Shown piece by piece: positions 32,719 to 44,798 of a DNA stretch of 64,000 bases. Location of the stretch: contig JBBCBC010000033.1 of the NCBI GenBank assembly GCA_037126765.1, positions 6,586,085-6,650,084 on the forward strand, in the 5' to 3' direction. The notes under the pieces were generated by a model, which saw only the letters and a list, made by a program, of their open reading frames with translations, made no database searches and had not been told where the DNA came from. The position numbers and the translations under genes were made by a program. Numbering within the stretch: the first letter of the stretch is position 1; every line of letters starts with the position of its first letter. The DNA is from Stenogyne calaminthoides (taxonomy: Eukaryota; Streptophyta; Magnoliopsida; Lamiales; Lamiaceae).

Positions 32719-35230
32719 TCATTAAAAGTTGATTTTGTTATAGTGAATTAGTACTCCCTTCATATTGTTACTACGATAAATTTATGGACGCGACCACTCA
32801 CAACCACAAAATTACTAAGTACACCCATTACTAAATTAACCCACCATATGTTTTGCTTATTTTTTAATTTTGCTTAGTATACCCTTAAAATTTTACAATT
32901 ATAATCTTAATAAACACACCCACCAAATTAATTTACAATTTTAGATTAAAAAAAAAACAGATTATGTGCACGGGGTGTACTCGTGCGTGTCTGCTGTTTC
33001 TCGACTTATCTTATGTCTTGCCTTTCCTGTAAGCCTTTTAATCTCTTTTTTCTTTCCGAATGAGGTTGGGTCGATCTATACTTATATTGCTTATAAACAT
33101 ATTTATTGTTTGAGCTCTCCTTGCAGTCATATGATGGTGGGTTTGGGTTGATTACTGGTTCAGAATCGCATGGTGAGTGGATATAAAAATCTTCATTATT
33201 TGATTTATTGTAGTTGCGTTCAGAGATTTTCCTCCCAAGTTGTCACCGTATTCGTCTCACTTTTGTTTGTGGGTGCGTTTCGATTTAGAATTTAGTGAAT
33301 TTTGAAAAGGAAGAAAGAAAATTAATTTAGAGTTTCAGTACTCGGTGATTTTTTCATCATTCATATTTCTTCTGAAAAAATTTAGGATTTAGGGTTTTCT
33401 TGGGTACGGAAGTATAAGAAAGATGAAGCAGTGTGTTTTTTTTTTTATGTTAGATGGGTTTTAACGTGGGGTTTAAGAAAAGTGGGTGAGTTTAGTAAAC
33501 TTATAGTTTTATTTTTATTACAAAGGATATAATAGTATTTTTTTTTATTAAGGTTATTTTTGTAAAAAAATAAAAAATATGTGTACTTAGTAATTTTGTG
33601 AGGTGCATAGTTGTGCCCTAAATTAATTTAATTTTTCATACAAATTATGAAAATATATATTGTAAATAATGTGACTGGAATTCCAAAGTTTTCGTCGTTT
33701 CATTCTATATTATTACCCTACAAAAGAGATGATAATAATAATTAAGTATTGATTAATATAAAACTAAATTTATTAAATATGATCATTTTATCCATTAAAA
33801 ATGATTAATGACTATATATAACAATGTTGGTTTAAAAAAACAAACTTTTGATTCATAATTTTGTTTTCAGTATAAAAATTAAGATTGAATTTTTTCTAGT
33901 AATCTCAAAAACAAATAACGAACACGGACAACAAAATAAAAATCTTACTAAAGTCGGTTGAATTTTTGTCCAACTTTGCGCTTTTTTTTTACTCCTTATT
34001 AATACGAGTAATTAAACCTACTAATTTTTCAATATGAGATAATTAACACTCAACTAATTTTTCACATTTTCCAACACCACTTTAATTCATAAAGTGTCTT
34101 TTAATGTCTTAACTCTGTCATTTAATTCCTCAAATAGATTTTGAAATAATAAATATACTACGATCATTTATTCCTATAATAGATAATTTTCATGCCCTTT
34201 AATTTTAATTGGTGAAAAATGAGTGTCCTACTCCCTCACTAAATTACTAATAAAATTTTAATTAATTTAACTAATTGATTAAAACCAATTTTCCCAAAAA
34301 AATTGGAGGAATCTGGAATTTGCGAGTGGGGAGGGGGAATGGGCCTTTTTATGTATGCTTGTCAGCTAATGAATAGGGGCTACCAATAACTCTTTTATTA
34401 CTTATTTATATCTTTCATACTATTTTTCTGAATTAAATAAGTTCTCCAGAAGTTGCGAAATGGGACCAGTCTACGAGAATATATACTAAATTCACATGGG
34501 TTTTCAATACTGGTTAGATTTGATTTCTGAATCGTGGAATAAATTTGAAATAAATATGTTTATGTATGTAGGATTTTTTAATATGAGATGGTTTTATATA
34601 TAAAAATAAATTTCATTTATTATATCATTCAATTTGAGCCTTCAATTCAATCATATTTTTAAAAAAGAATATAATTTAAATACTTGAGTGGAGGAATTCC
34701 TAATTTATGCTATTTGAATTTGAAGATAACTTTTGCTTCATTTATAATCTATATGATATGAGTAGGTCCACTGTACAAATTTGTATAGATACAAATCAAT
34801 TAATTTAGGAAATTAATTAATTCGCGGGTCTAAGATGACCCGGTCAAGCGGGTCAATGATGAGTTGGGTAAAATGAAATTGAGTCTCAATTGAAATTTGT
34901 ATGTATACAAATTTGTATCCTATACTTTGTCATATGATATAATTTCACATTAAAAAAAAAAAGTCTAATTAAATTTAGGAGGTCAAACTACGCACATATT
35001 AATTTCCACAAAAAAGTTGTATAAAACGTGGTACTTTTCTGTTCTGATAATACTTTTGAAATATAATTTCTTTTAAATAGGCGAAACTTACATTAAAATA
35101 TTTGAAAAGCAACACGTCCCTTTCACCAAATATTTGGTTAATTAATCTTGTGATTCATGTGTTTGGTAGTAATGTTATATTTGGTGTAATAGGTAGATAT
35201 GCATTTCATACATATTGGTGTATATTTATG
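32719..35230. other. 2.5 kb of intergenic DNA, no gene seen
   Basis: AT-rich. Short open frames (for example 32966-33151) have no recognisable similarity or coding texture. A lone Stowaway-like end (tactcccttcatattg, 32752) has no partner. No supported element. Confidence 0.55.
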
Positions 35231-35460
35231 CAAAAATTTCCGTCCCAATTTATTTTGCACACTTTTTATTTCGGTCCGTCTCAATTTATTTTGCACACCC
35301 CAAATATGAAAAAAAAATCTCACAATCTCCACCCCCAAATTTCCACCCTCACAATCTTCACCCTCCACCCCCTTTGAAAAATCAACAAAACACACAAAAA
35401 ATAATTTTTGTTAATATGTGTGCAAATCTTAGGGTGCAAAATAAATTGGGACGGAGGGAG
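35231..35460. mobile_element. Stowaway-like MITE
   Basis: The right end, reversed, reads CTCCCTCCGTCCCAATTTAT and is followed by TA. The left end has CCGTCCCAATTTATTTTGCAC, with its first few bases degenerate. A second CGTCTCAATTTATTTTGCAC lies at about 35278, so the left arm is partly duplicated. Confidence 0.7.
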
Positions 35461-35569
35461 TAATATTTATTATATTTCATTATGGTGAAGTATATCAACC
35501 CATGACTTTGGTAGTTTCCTAACATAATCAATTACAATAATTCATTCTACCATCGAGCACATGGCAACA

Positions 35570-35785
35570 TCATTTCATCTCGCTGTAGATCGGAACCGCA
35601 ATCACCACCATAGGGAGACCACCCGAAACTGCAACCGCACCGTAACTGGAACCGCAATCCAACAACAGAGTGACCACCACAAGAGAGAATAAATATTTTC
35701 TCTTCGTGTCTTGAACCCGAGACCTCAAGGTCTCAGGTGGTGGAGCTCTAACCGCTTGAGCTATCCACACTTGACTGGGAGTAAT
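35570..35785 (-). mobile_element. tRNA-derived SINE or tRNA-like repeat
   Basis: On the minus strand an A-box TAGCTCAAGCGG (35763-35752) and a B-box GGGTTCAAGAC (35718-35708) lie at tRNA spacing, followed by about 140 bp of non-tRNA body containing the internal repeat ATTGCGGTTCC. There is no acceptor stem typical of a working tRNA gene. Ends and target duplication not determined. Confidence 0.6.
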
Positions 35786-35984
35786 ATACTTGATTGTTCT
35801 ATTATTTGAATCAATATAAGTTCGCACAATCTGGAATAGAATTGATCGTCCTCTTCCCTTAGTGTATTTAAATCGTGACACCTCTACGAAGATCCGACCC
35901 GTTTTGCGCGGCCCCCATTTAGGAGAATTTTATCGTTTCGCCATCGCCCGCCACCCTCCGTCCCCTACCAAAATATTGAAGCAT

Positions 35985-36347
35985 CATTCTCGGGGTAGAA
36001 CCCAAAATAGTCCCATAATTTTTCATCTTTTTCGAAATGCCCCAGAAAGTTTGATGTACGAAATTGGTCCAAATTTTACGTGAATCATACAATTTTCGTC
36101 CCAAATTCGCCGTAATTATCGAAACGATGTCTTTTTTCGTCATGCGCCTTGAGCATACAATTTGAAGATTTCCGATTGAAATGCATGATAAAAACGACGT
36201 CGTTTCGTCAATTTCAGCGAATTTAAGACAAAAGAAGTATAATTCACAAAAAAATGTAATCAGTTTCGTACATCAAACTTTTTTAAAATTATTTTGAAAA
36301 ATTAAAACATTATGAAACTATTTTAAATTCTATCCCCATCGTTCTCA
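35985..36347. mobile_element. Foldback element with about 150-bp inverted arms
   Basis: Left arm 'ggggtagaacccaaaatagt', 'cccataatttttcat', 'gtttgatgtacgaaattgg' pairs with the reversed right arm 'ggggatagaatttaaaatag', 'tttcataatgttt', 'gtttgatgtacgaaactga'. The loop holds GAAACGACGTCG-like sequence on both sides. Non-coding, superfamily unclear. Confidence 0.72.
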
Positions 36348-36792
36348 AATTAAGTTAGATGGTCTTACGTGGAAATCTACTCATTTTTTTTATTAATCTA
36401 TAGTTGAAAGAATGAAGATGACTAGGAACACCCTGATCTAGTTGTAGAGGATAAAAGTATCAAGTCAAACGCTGTCGCCGTACCATGTGGACCATTTACA
36501 TGGGACTGCTAAATAATTAGCATATTAATCTTATCGTTAATAGGACCATTAATAGTTATTTTATGTTGTATTACATCATGCATGACATATTCTGCAAAAG
36601 GACAATTCTATTAAAAAATTGTTATAGGTGTCCCACAATAATTTATTTCCAACTATGATTGTCCTTTAACTTAAAAACATTTAAGGTATAGTATAAACTA
36701 TGTTGCTCTAACGTTGTTTGAAGTAGTGCATGGGCATCGAGTTGCATGAAAGTAATATTATTCAATTATAATATAATAGAGCTTTGTTTACT
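36348..36792. other. Intergenic, no gene seen
   Basis: AT-rich, no supported feature. Confidence 0.55.
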
Positions 36793-36794
36793 TA

Positions 36795-37120
36795 CTACAC
36801 CTCCGTCTCAAACTCATTTGTATATTTACTATGTGTTCGAAGTTTAAGTTAAAATTATTTATTAATATTTGAGGTGATAAAATGATAAAATATTTAGAGT
36901 AATATTGAAAATTCAACTTTATTAATTAATAGAATAATATTTATTAAAGATGATAAAATGATAAAGTACTATTGAGAATGTGAGTGAGTGACATGTTGCA
37001 AATAAATGAGTGTTTTAAAAGTATGAGTTAAAATGAATATTTCTATTTAAAAAAAATGTACAAATGAGTTTGGGATTGACCGAAATGAAAATTGTATGAA
37101 TAAATTTGAGACGGATGGAG
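36795..37120. mobile_element. Stowaway-like MITE
   Basis: The left end has CACCTCCGTCTCAAACTCAT. The right end reversed is CTCCATCCGTCTCAAATTTA. TA lies on both outer sides. About 326 bp, AT-rich, non-coding. Confidence 0.75.
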
Positions 37121-37160
37121 TAATGTTTTTTATTAAATAATAATAGTATCCAATGTACAT

Positions 37161-37165
37161 ATAAT
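37161..37165. repeat. Target-site duplication of Copia-2 (left)
   Basis: ATAAT, repeated exactly at 46634-46638. Confidence 0.88.
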
Positions 37166-39203
37166 TGTTGGGATTATACTAGAAAGTATGCTTTTTACTT
37201 TGTATAATCAAAATTGAATTTCGGACTTATTTACTGAAATAAATTGTTTATCACTGATACTTTAAATATTATCGAATGTTATATATATTTATTTATAATC
37301 TGCTCAATAATTCAATGCGTGTTACATTGTAGTTAATTTAGTGATACCGGATCACGTAAGATTAAATTAATCCCTTTGTAACTAAAAAAGTCGCCATTCA
37401 CGACATAGATGGAAATGAACAACCCATCGCGAAAGGTTGAAGTAAGGCTCAGATTGACTTGTCTTGCCCAAGAGATTATACTAGTGCATGACTGATGCAC
37501 TGAATAGGACCTACAGGAGAATAAATTCTTCAGAACTGAACAAGGAAGAATTAGACCTCAGTGGTTCGTTATTTCTTAATCTTTGTTCCTTAAATAGGAT
37601 CACGTGGGATTAGTAACTATTGCTTTGACTTATCATGGGTAGCGAATCAACGAGATTCAATACTTTTTATCTTGGGCAATATTATTAGTCACATGTGATT
37701 GCTAAGATTTAATACGAAGAATCGCAAATGCAAGCACGCTTTGTTTGATTTGCCCCCTTGGGAGGTTCATAAGCTTTATCATACCAAATCTTGCAAGTGG
37801 AATTAGTTTCCGGTATGGATAATAATGTTGAGTCGTTCCTTGACCAAAGAAAAATATGTTAATTAATATGAAGTTATTTCAGTGGCCTAAATTAATTAAT
37901 GGACTGGATAATCTTAAACACGAGAAATAATAATCGGGAGCCATATTAACAATAATATGGGTTAAGATGGATAATGCAATATTAATTATGTAGTGGGATT
38001 AATTAATATTTATGGGCTTGAATAATATTGTGGCTCAATATTGGAAATTCAAGATCCATTGGAAGGTCCAATCTTAATTCTCCTAAAGGCCCCTCAAGTA
38101 GCCTAAAGATAAAGTCCAATAACTGAAAAAAGGTGTTTAAAATAAAATAAATTATTGTTGCCTAATTTTTGAACCGTTCCTTGACCAAGGATAAAAGATA
38201 TTAATTAATGGAAAGTTATTTCAGTGGCTTGAATTAATTAATGAGCTAGATAATCTTAAACATGGGAAATAATAATCGGGAGTCATATTGACTGTAATAT
38301 GGGTTAAGATGGATAGTGCAATATTAATTATGTAGTGAGATTAATTAATATTTATGGGCTTGAATAATATTGTGGCTCAATATTAGATATTCAAGGTCCA
38401 TTAGAAGGTTCAATCTTAATTCTCCTAAAGGCCCCCTGAGTAGCCCAACATATAGTCCAATAACTGAAAATGTGATTAAAATAAAATAAATATTGTTGCT
38501 TATTTTCCTATTAATTTTTCGAAAATGATAGATATGTTGGGAGAAAGATTTTCTTTGAATTTTGTTATGGAATGAAGATATGTATTCTTGAAATACAAGA
38601 ATATCTCATAAATTCAAGAAGATCCAAATCTTGGATTCTTGAACCCTTATATTTTCGAAAATTACCATAAAGATGGAATAGGTGGGATTTTGTGGAATAT
38701 TATAATTATGGGAAAAATAATATAGGAGATATATTCAAGATTTCTTGGAGATCAAGAAAAGATTTTTCCACATTATTTTTGGGCACAAAATTCGACCACC
38801 TGGTCTCTATAAATAGGGGATGATTATTTCATTCCCAAGTACAATTCCATGTGCTGGAAAAATTAGTAAATCCACAAAGGTGGTGCAACATAATTTATTT
38901 TCCATTTGTTAAATCGTTCACAAGAGTCCTTCCACCGGATAGTCGAACGAGGGCTAAGGGAATACTTGGGAAGTTCTTTTGGTTAGTCTAATCTGCCGGA
39001 TCACCGCTATCCCAAGAGGTGCGTTCACGTAAACTCGTAGAATTCGCATCTCGTAGGTTTCACGTGAATTATTATATGCATGATATGTTGTTGGATTATT
39101 ATTTGAATTAATACAGATTAATTCATGCTAGTAATAATTATAAGAATTAAATTTGTATTTAAATATTCACCCTAATAGATCTCTGGAAACTTATTCCCCA
39201 ACA
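37166..39203 (+). mobile_element. Copia-2 5' LTR, mosaic with internal duplication
   Basis: TGTTGGG to CCCCAACA. Two versions of one segment follow each other: 37829-38168 and 38169-38490, both beginning near 'cgttccttgaccaa' and running through 'cctaaaggcccc'. The first resembles the Copia-3 LTR type (ggcctaaattaatta, taatcgggagcc, attattgttgcc). The second resembles the element's own 3' LTR (gagctagat, gccccctgag, atattgttgc). TATA box at 38808-38815. Confidence 0.88.
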
Positions 39204-40736
39204 AGCGCATCGAGCCACGGTTTTGCTCTCAATTTTTAAATTGTAATTTAATTCACGACATTAAATTTGAAATTGATAGTAGAATTGCTATATCTGCTTT
39301 TTGCGGTATCCAATTGTCATGGAATTTAATGTGTTTATTTATGCATACATATAAATTGTGGTTTTAATTGATTCGCTCGGATTCGTTTTTTGCCTCGTGA
39401 GAAAATCCACGAGTAGATTAGTATTTGTTTGATTTGATCAATGTAATAGACTAGTCTAGATCTAGGTTTATTTATTTTTGTAAATAAATTATAACCGGAT
39501 CGAAAAACGAGGACGGAGACAAAGAATTAAAGGACAAAATCCGAACTGCGTAGGGGGCGTGCGTCGCTTAAACGCGCCAAGGAGGCACGCTGCATGCCAC
39601 GCGACGCACGGCTGCCGGGCGAGGCAGAGGGTCGAGCGCCGAGAGATCTGGTCGTGAGCAAGGGCGGGCGCTAGGCGCACGCAAAGACCGCGGCGTGAGC
39701 GTGCCGCGGATTTGGACGGAGGGATAAGACGACGGACACGCTGGGCACGCCATGGACCGGCCGAGAACCGAAACGTGACGGACGGGCGGAAGCAAGGACG
39801 CTCTTGGGATCGCGGCCTCGCCGCGAAGCACGCCGCGCGGACCGACCTGAGAAGGTCGTGAGGCGCGGAGGCGGGCGATGCTCGCCGAAGGCCGCTGAGG
39901 TTGAACTCGCCAAGTGGCCGCCGGATCTTGGCGTGCATCATCCTAACGAAATTTTGCTGGCGTGGCATTTCGAGACGAAGTATTTTTCGAGACAATCGAG
40001 TGAGAGAAATTCAAGACGGTGTTTCTTCAAGATCAAGCCAAGAAAAATCAAACCATGACAATTGGATAATTTGTGCCCAATATGTTTATTTTTCTGTTTT
40101 GCTTGATTTATTTTGTGTTATCTTATGTTTTATTTAATTTGTTTAAATGTGTTTGCATGAGAGTTGCCCAATGAAAAATCTCACCTTCAAAATTACTAAG
40201 TATGTTTAAATAATTAATTGACAATTTTATTCCGGATAATAAAATTGAATTAATTTTGACCTCCATTATTTATTTATTTGTGAATTCTTTTGGAGAAATT
40301 CCCCCCACGGGACTATCAAAAGATAGCTTTCACATGAATGAATTCCAAATGGATGATTGTGGGTTATTACTAGTGACGACGATGACCCTCCCCACGAGGC
40401 TCGTTCAAAGCGAAATAATAATCCTGTATTTAATCATGGTTATTACTTAGGTATAAAATTGATATGCATATACTTCTCTGAAGTCCCTGTCAATTTTATA
40501 TTGGTCAAGTGGGAGCCAACTATTAATCTGGATATTAAAGGTTTATAAATCGTTTTTGTTTGTAACTTTCTTGAATGTGGTTAAATAATGACCCACCCCA
40601 CGTGGCTTATTTAAATTTTTTTGAGATGTTGGCTGATGCATGTTCATATTTTTTTTTTAGATTTTAATATGATGCATGTGATTAAACCTTGTGATATATA
40701 TGTGCTTATGCATATTATTGTTTATTTCAGTTCATC
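39204..40736 (+). other. Copia-2 leader: degenerate primer site and GC-rich island
   Basis: Right after the LTR the sequence is gcgcatcgagccacgg, a damaged form of the TGGTATCAGAGCCACGG found in Copia-3. A strongly GC- and CpG-rich island spans about 39545-39960. Its open frames on both strands look accidental. Flanking leader parts align with Copia-1. Confidence 0.75.
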
Positions 40737-41630
40737 ATGTCGCAACCTTTTAATCCACTATTCAATATACTTAAAGACAATTTGCTCACTGGAGAAAATT
40801 TTGTTGATTAGAATCGTAAACTTACTATTGTCCTCACTGCACAAAGCCATAACTGGGTTCTCACCACACCTAAACCAGAAAAGCCAAAAGATGAGTCCAC
40901 TAAAACAGTTAAGAAATAGTATGCTGATTGGGAGCGATCCAACGAAATGGCAAAGTGTACCATCTTGGCTTCTATGTCAGATGTGTTGCAACACCAACAC
41001 CAGAACGTTGAGACCGCTGCAGACATCATGACTAGTCTTAAAGCGATGTTTCAACATCAGAACCGTGTGGCTCGTCAGATCACCATGAGGGATTTGCTCT
41101 CTATGAAAATGGTGGAGGGAACGCCCGTAAGGGAGCACGTTCTCCAGATGATGGCTCACCTTAACAAACTTGAGGTACTTGGCGCTGAATACGATATCGA
41201 GACCCAAATCGATTTCGTGCTCCACTCTCTGCCGAAAAGTTTTGAACAGTTCAGGCTGAACTACCAGATGAATAATCAGAAGTTCTCGATGCCTGATCTG
41301 TTGCAAGCTTTAGTCTCGACGGAGGCGATATTGGGGCAAAAGAGCCAAGACTTGGTGGCAAATGGACCGTCTTCTTCTTCTAGGCCAAGGGGTGGCAAGA
41401 ACAAGAAAAGGGACAAAGGCCACAAGCAAGTGAACTCAAGTGTTGCCAAGGGCAAAGAAAAGGTGAAGAAGGGTGGAGGTGTGAACAAGCCAGCTAAGGG
41501 GAAGTGCTTCAACTGCGGTGAAAAAGGACATTGGAGGTCAGCCTGTTCCAGACCCAAAAGGGATGGAAAGAAAGGTAATTCTCACGCACTAGTTGTTGAA
41601 ACTTGTTTAGCGGTGTATGCCTCCCATTTA
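40737..41630 (+). pseudogene. gag: Copia-2 gag remnant, nearly complete
   Basis: ATG at 40737 (MSQPFNPLFNILKDNLL). Stops at codon positions near 40808 and 40918 break the N-terminus. From 40947 to 41630 the frame is open (228 codons) and includes the gag core (LPKSFEQFRLNYQM) and an intact CCHC knuckle CFNCGEKGHWRSAC at 41505-41546. Coats the RNA in a functional element. Confidence 0.9.
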
Positions 41631-42800
41631 TAGGTGGTGGATACGGGATCCACTGATCATGTTTGTTTCACATTACAGGGGTTCAAACGGACCCGACAAC
41701 TTAGTGGGAGTGAGATCCTCATCACACTGGGCGATGCTACGAGAGTGGCAGCTGAAGCAGTGGGAGAAGTGCACCTGTCTTTTGAAGATAGAGTTTTAAT
41801 TTTAAGAGATGTTCTTTACGTTATGAATTTTAGAAAGAATTTGATTTCAGTTTCTAAACTTTTTTATGATGGATATTCGGTTACTTTTAATAAAGTTGTT
41901 ACCATTTCTTTTTTTGATAAATTTATCTGTCATGGAACGTTATCGAATAATCTCTATACAATTAATCGCATGCACACCACTCACAAAAATGCATCCTATA
42001 ACACATCAACCATTTTCGAGAAAAAAAACGTTCATCGACGTGAAACGAGACACTTCTTTGGCATCTAAGATTAGGTCATATAAATCCAAAGAGGATCCAA
42101 AGGTTGGTAAAAGACGGTTCACTGGAGCTTCTCCAAGTTGAACCAATTCCAACCTGCGAATCATGTTTGGAGGGTAAAATGACCAAGAGGGCATTTGGAG
42201 CCAAGGAATAGAGCCAAAGAAGTGTTAGAGATCGTTCACACGTATGTATGTGGTCCAATGTCAACCAAAGCAAGAGGAGGTTATGAGTATTTTGTCACCT
42301 TTATTGATGATTACTCAAGGTAATGCGGTTACATTTTCCTTATGAAGCATAAATCGAGACCTTCGAGAAATTCAAAGAATTTAAGGCTCAAGCAGAATCA
42401 TAGGAAAAAAACGTATCAAGTCTCTACGATCCGATCGTGGAGGCGAATACCTCAACGATGAGTTTTTGAACTACTTATCGATGAAGGGATTGCATCCTAC
42501 CATCGCACCTTTAACCCCTTAACAAAACGGGGTTGCAGAGCTAAAAAATGTAACTCTTTTGGAAATGGTTAGATCTATGATGAGTTATGCGGATCTGCCC
42601 AAGTCGTTCTGGGGTCATGCCTTGGAAACAGCGGCTTATATTCTGAACTTGGTGCCATCCAAATCGGTTCCCAAAACTCCCAAAGAATTGTGGATGTATG
42701 CGCAAGCCTAGTATGAGACACATGAGAATTTGGGGGTGTCCCCTTACGTGTTGGACAAGGAAGCCGATGAAATGGACCCTCGATCGTAATTAAGGTTTTT
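41631..42800 (+). pseudogene. pol: Copia-2 protease and integrase remnant
   Basis: The protease catalytic DTG is intact at 41640-41648, but a TAG at 41631-41633 replaces the Trp found in Copia-1 just before VVDTG. Integrase is broken into several frames. The first catalytic Asp is lost: HTD reads HTY at 42237-42245. The SDRGGE motif is present at about 42430, and NGVAE survives near 42525-42545. Confidence 0.85.
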
Positions 42801-44688
42801 TTGTAGGATACCCCCGGGAACAAAAAGGGTGTATGTTCTATGGTCCCGAAGATCAAAAGGTGGTCCTAAGCACCCACTTTAGATTTTTGAAAGAAGACTA
42901 TATGAACGAAAGAAGACCCAGAAGTGAGATTACCTTAAATGAGCTAAGAGGGCAGACCTCAATGCCAACTGTACTAGACGATATACCGAACAAAACGTTT
43001 TCACAACCGGAGCCTCGTCGTAGTGGGAGGGTTGTAAGATAGCCCGAGAGATTCATGGGAATAGGAGAGTCCTCGGACTTGATTCCCGGACAAGACGAAT
43101 CAGACCCATGGACATATGACGAGGCACTCCAAGACAAGGATGCAGATTCTTGGCAAACATCAATGAAAGCCGAAATGGGTTCCATGTTTCATAACAGAGT
43201 GTGGGAGCTAGTCGAACCACTTAATGGGGTCAAACCCGTTGGATGCAAGTGGGTATATAAGAGAAAAAGAGGACCGGACGGGAAGGTTGAAACCTTCAAA
43301 GCAAGACTAGTGGCGAAAGGTTATACTCAGAAAGAAGGGATCGATTATGAGGAAACTTTTTCGCCAGTAGCCATGCTCAAGTCTATCCGTATTCTCTTAT
43401 CGATTGTTGTGCATTTCGACTTTGAAATCTGGCAAATGGATGTCAAGACAGCTTTCCTTAACGGAAGTCTTGATGAAGAGATCTATATGCAACAACCCCA
43501 AGGCTTCATTGAAAAAGGCCAAGAACACCTAGTTTGTAAGCTCATGAAGTCCATTTACGGACTCAAACAGGCATCCAGAGCTTGGAACCAATGTTTTGAT
43601 CATGTTATAAAGTCTTATGGGTTCGATCAAAATGAGTTTGAAAGTTGTGTATACAAAAAGCGTGTCGGAACTGCATTGGTATTCTTAGTACTATACGTAG
43701 ATGACATTCTGATCATCGGGAACGATGTAAAGGTGTTATCAAGACGTAAGGGCATGGCTTTCAAAAAAAGTTTTGATATGAAAGACTTAGGGAAGCCGGA
43801 CACATCCTTGGGATCAAGATCACTCGAGATCGCAAGAAAAGGATGATCGGATTATCGCAAGCTTCATACATAGACACTATCTTGAAACGCTTCAGCATGC
43901 AAGATTCCAAGAAAGGCTTCGTATCTTTCAGGCATGGAATCCATCTATCCAAGAAAATGTCCCCTAAGACGCAAAAGGAGATAGATGACATGAAAGGCAT
44001 TCCTTATGCTTTACCGCCGTTTAAGCCCTCATGTATGCAATCTTTGTGCGAGACCGATATCTACTTTGTCGTAGGCATGGTGGCAAGATATCAAAGTAAC
44101 CCCGGGAAAGAGGCATTGAACGGCGGTTAAAAACATTCTAAGTATCTGAAAAGAACTCGGGATAGAATGTTGGTTTATCAGCCAGATGGTCCAATCCCCA
44201 TCGGCTACACGGACTTGGATTTCCAATCGACACATAGACTCGAAAAATCTACCTCCCAGAGTGTGTTTTTTGCATGGGGGGAGGAGCCGTGACATGGAGA
44301 AGCGTCAAGCAAAAATGCGTCGCAGATTCTACCATGGAAGCCGAATATGTAGCTGCTTGCGAGGCAACGAAAGAAGCGGTTTGGCTCAAGCACTTCCTAG
44401 TGGACTTAGATGTGGTTCCGAATTTGCCCAGCAGAATCACTGTTTATTGTGACAATGCTTAGGAGCGATTTGCAAATTCAAGGAAACAAGAGCCCACAAA
44501 AGCCAAAAAAACACATTGAAAGGAAATACCATCTTATACGAGATATCGTTAAGATAGGAGATATAGATGTGGCAAAGATAGCGTCTGAGGACAACCTAAC
44601 AGATCCATTCACAAAGAGTCTGCCTCTGAATACATTCGAGAGACATGTGGAAGGAATGAGTGTCAAGACCGTTGCCAATCTGCTTTGA
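42801..44688 (+). pseudogene. pol: Copia-2 reverse transcriptase and RNase H remnant
   Basis: An open stretch at 43055-43846 covers most of the RT: GCKWVYKRKRGPDGK, EIWQMDVKTAFLNGS (with its Trp intact, TGG at 43430-43432), YGLKQASRAWNQ and YVDD at 43694-43705. One lost G near 43790 ('ttagggaagcc' against 'ttaggggaagcc' in Copia-1) shifts the frame before ILGIKITRDR. RNase H is in pieces and ends at the TGA 44686-44688. This is the best preserved RT in the window. Confidence 0.9.
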
Positions 44689-44787
44689 GTATAAGTGGGA
44701 GAAATTATTAGGTTCGTGTAGGTGACATTAGATGTCACAAACTACACGAGACATGTTGTAGTATACTTAAAAGCAGACTTTGAGTAT

Positions 44788-44798
44788 AAGTGGGAGAT
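44788..44798 (+). other. Polypurine tract of Copia-2
   Basis: AAGTGGGAGAT immediately before the 3' LTR. A second like tract lies at 44683-44702, overlapping the pol stop. Confidence 0.85.

Noticed and set aside
32752..32790. Another Stowaway MITE ('tactcccttcatattg')
   Set aside because: No partner end within a reasonable distance.
35700..35770. A true tRNA gene on the minus strand
   Set aside because: A- and B-box motifs are present, but no paired acceptor stem is visible and a SINE-like body follows, so it was called a tRNA-derived SINE.
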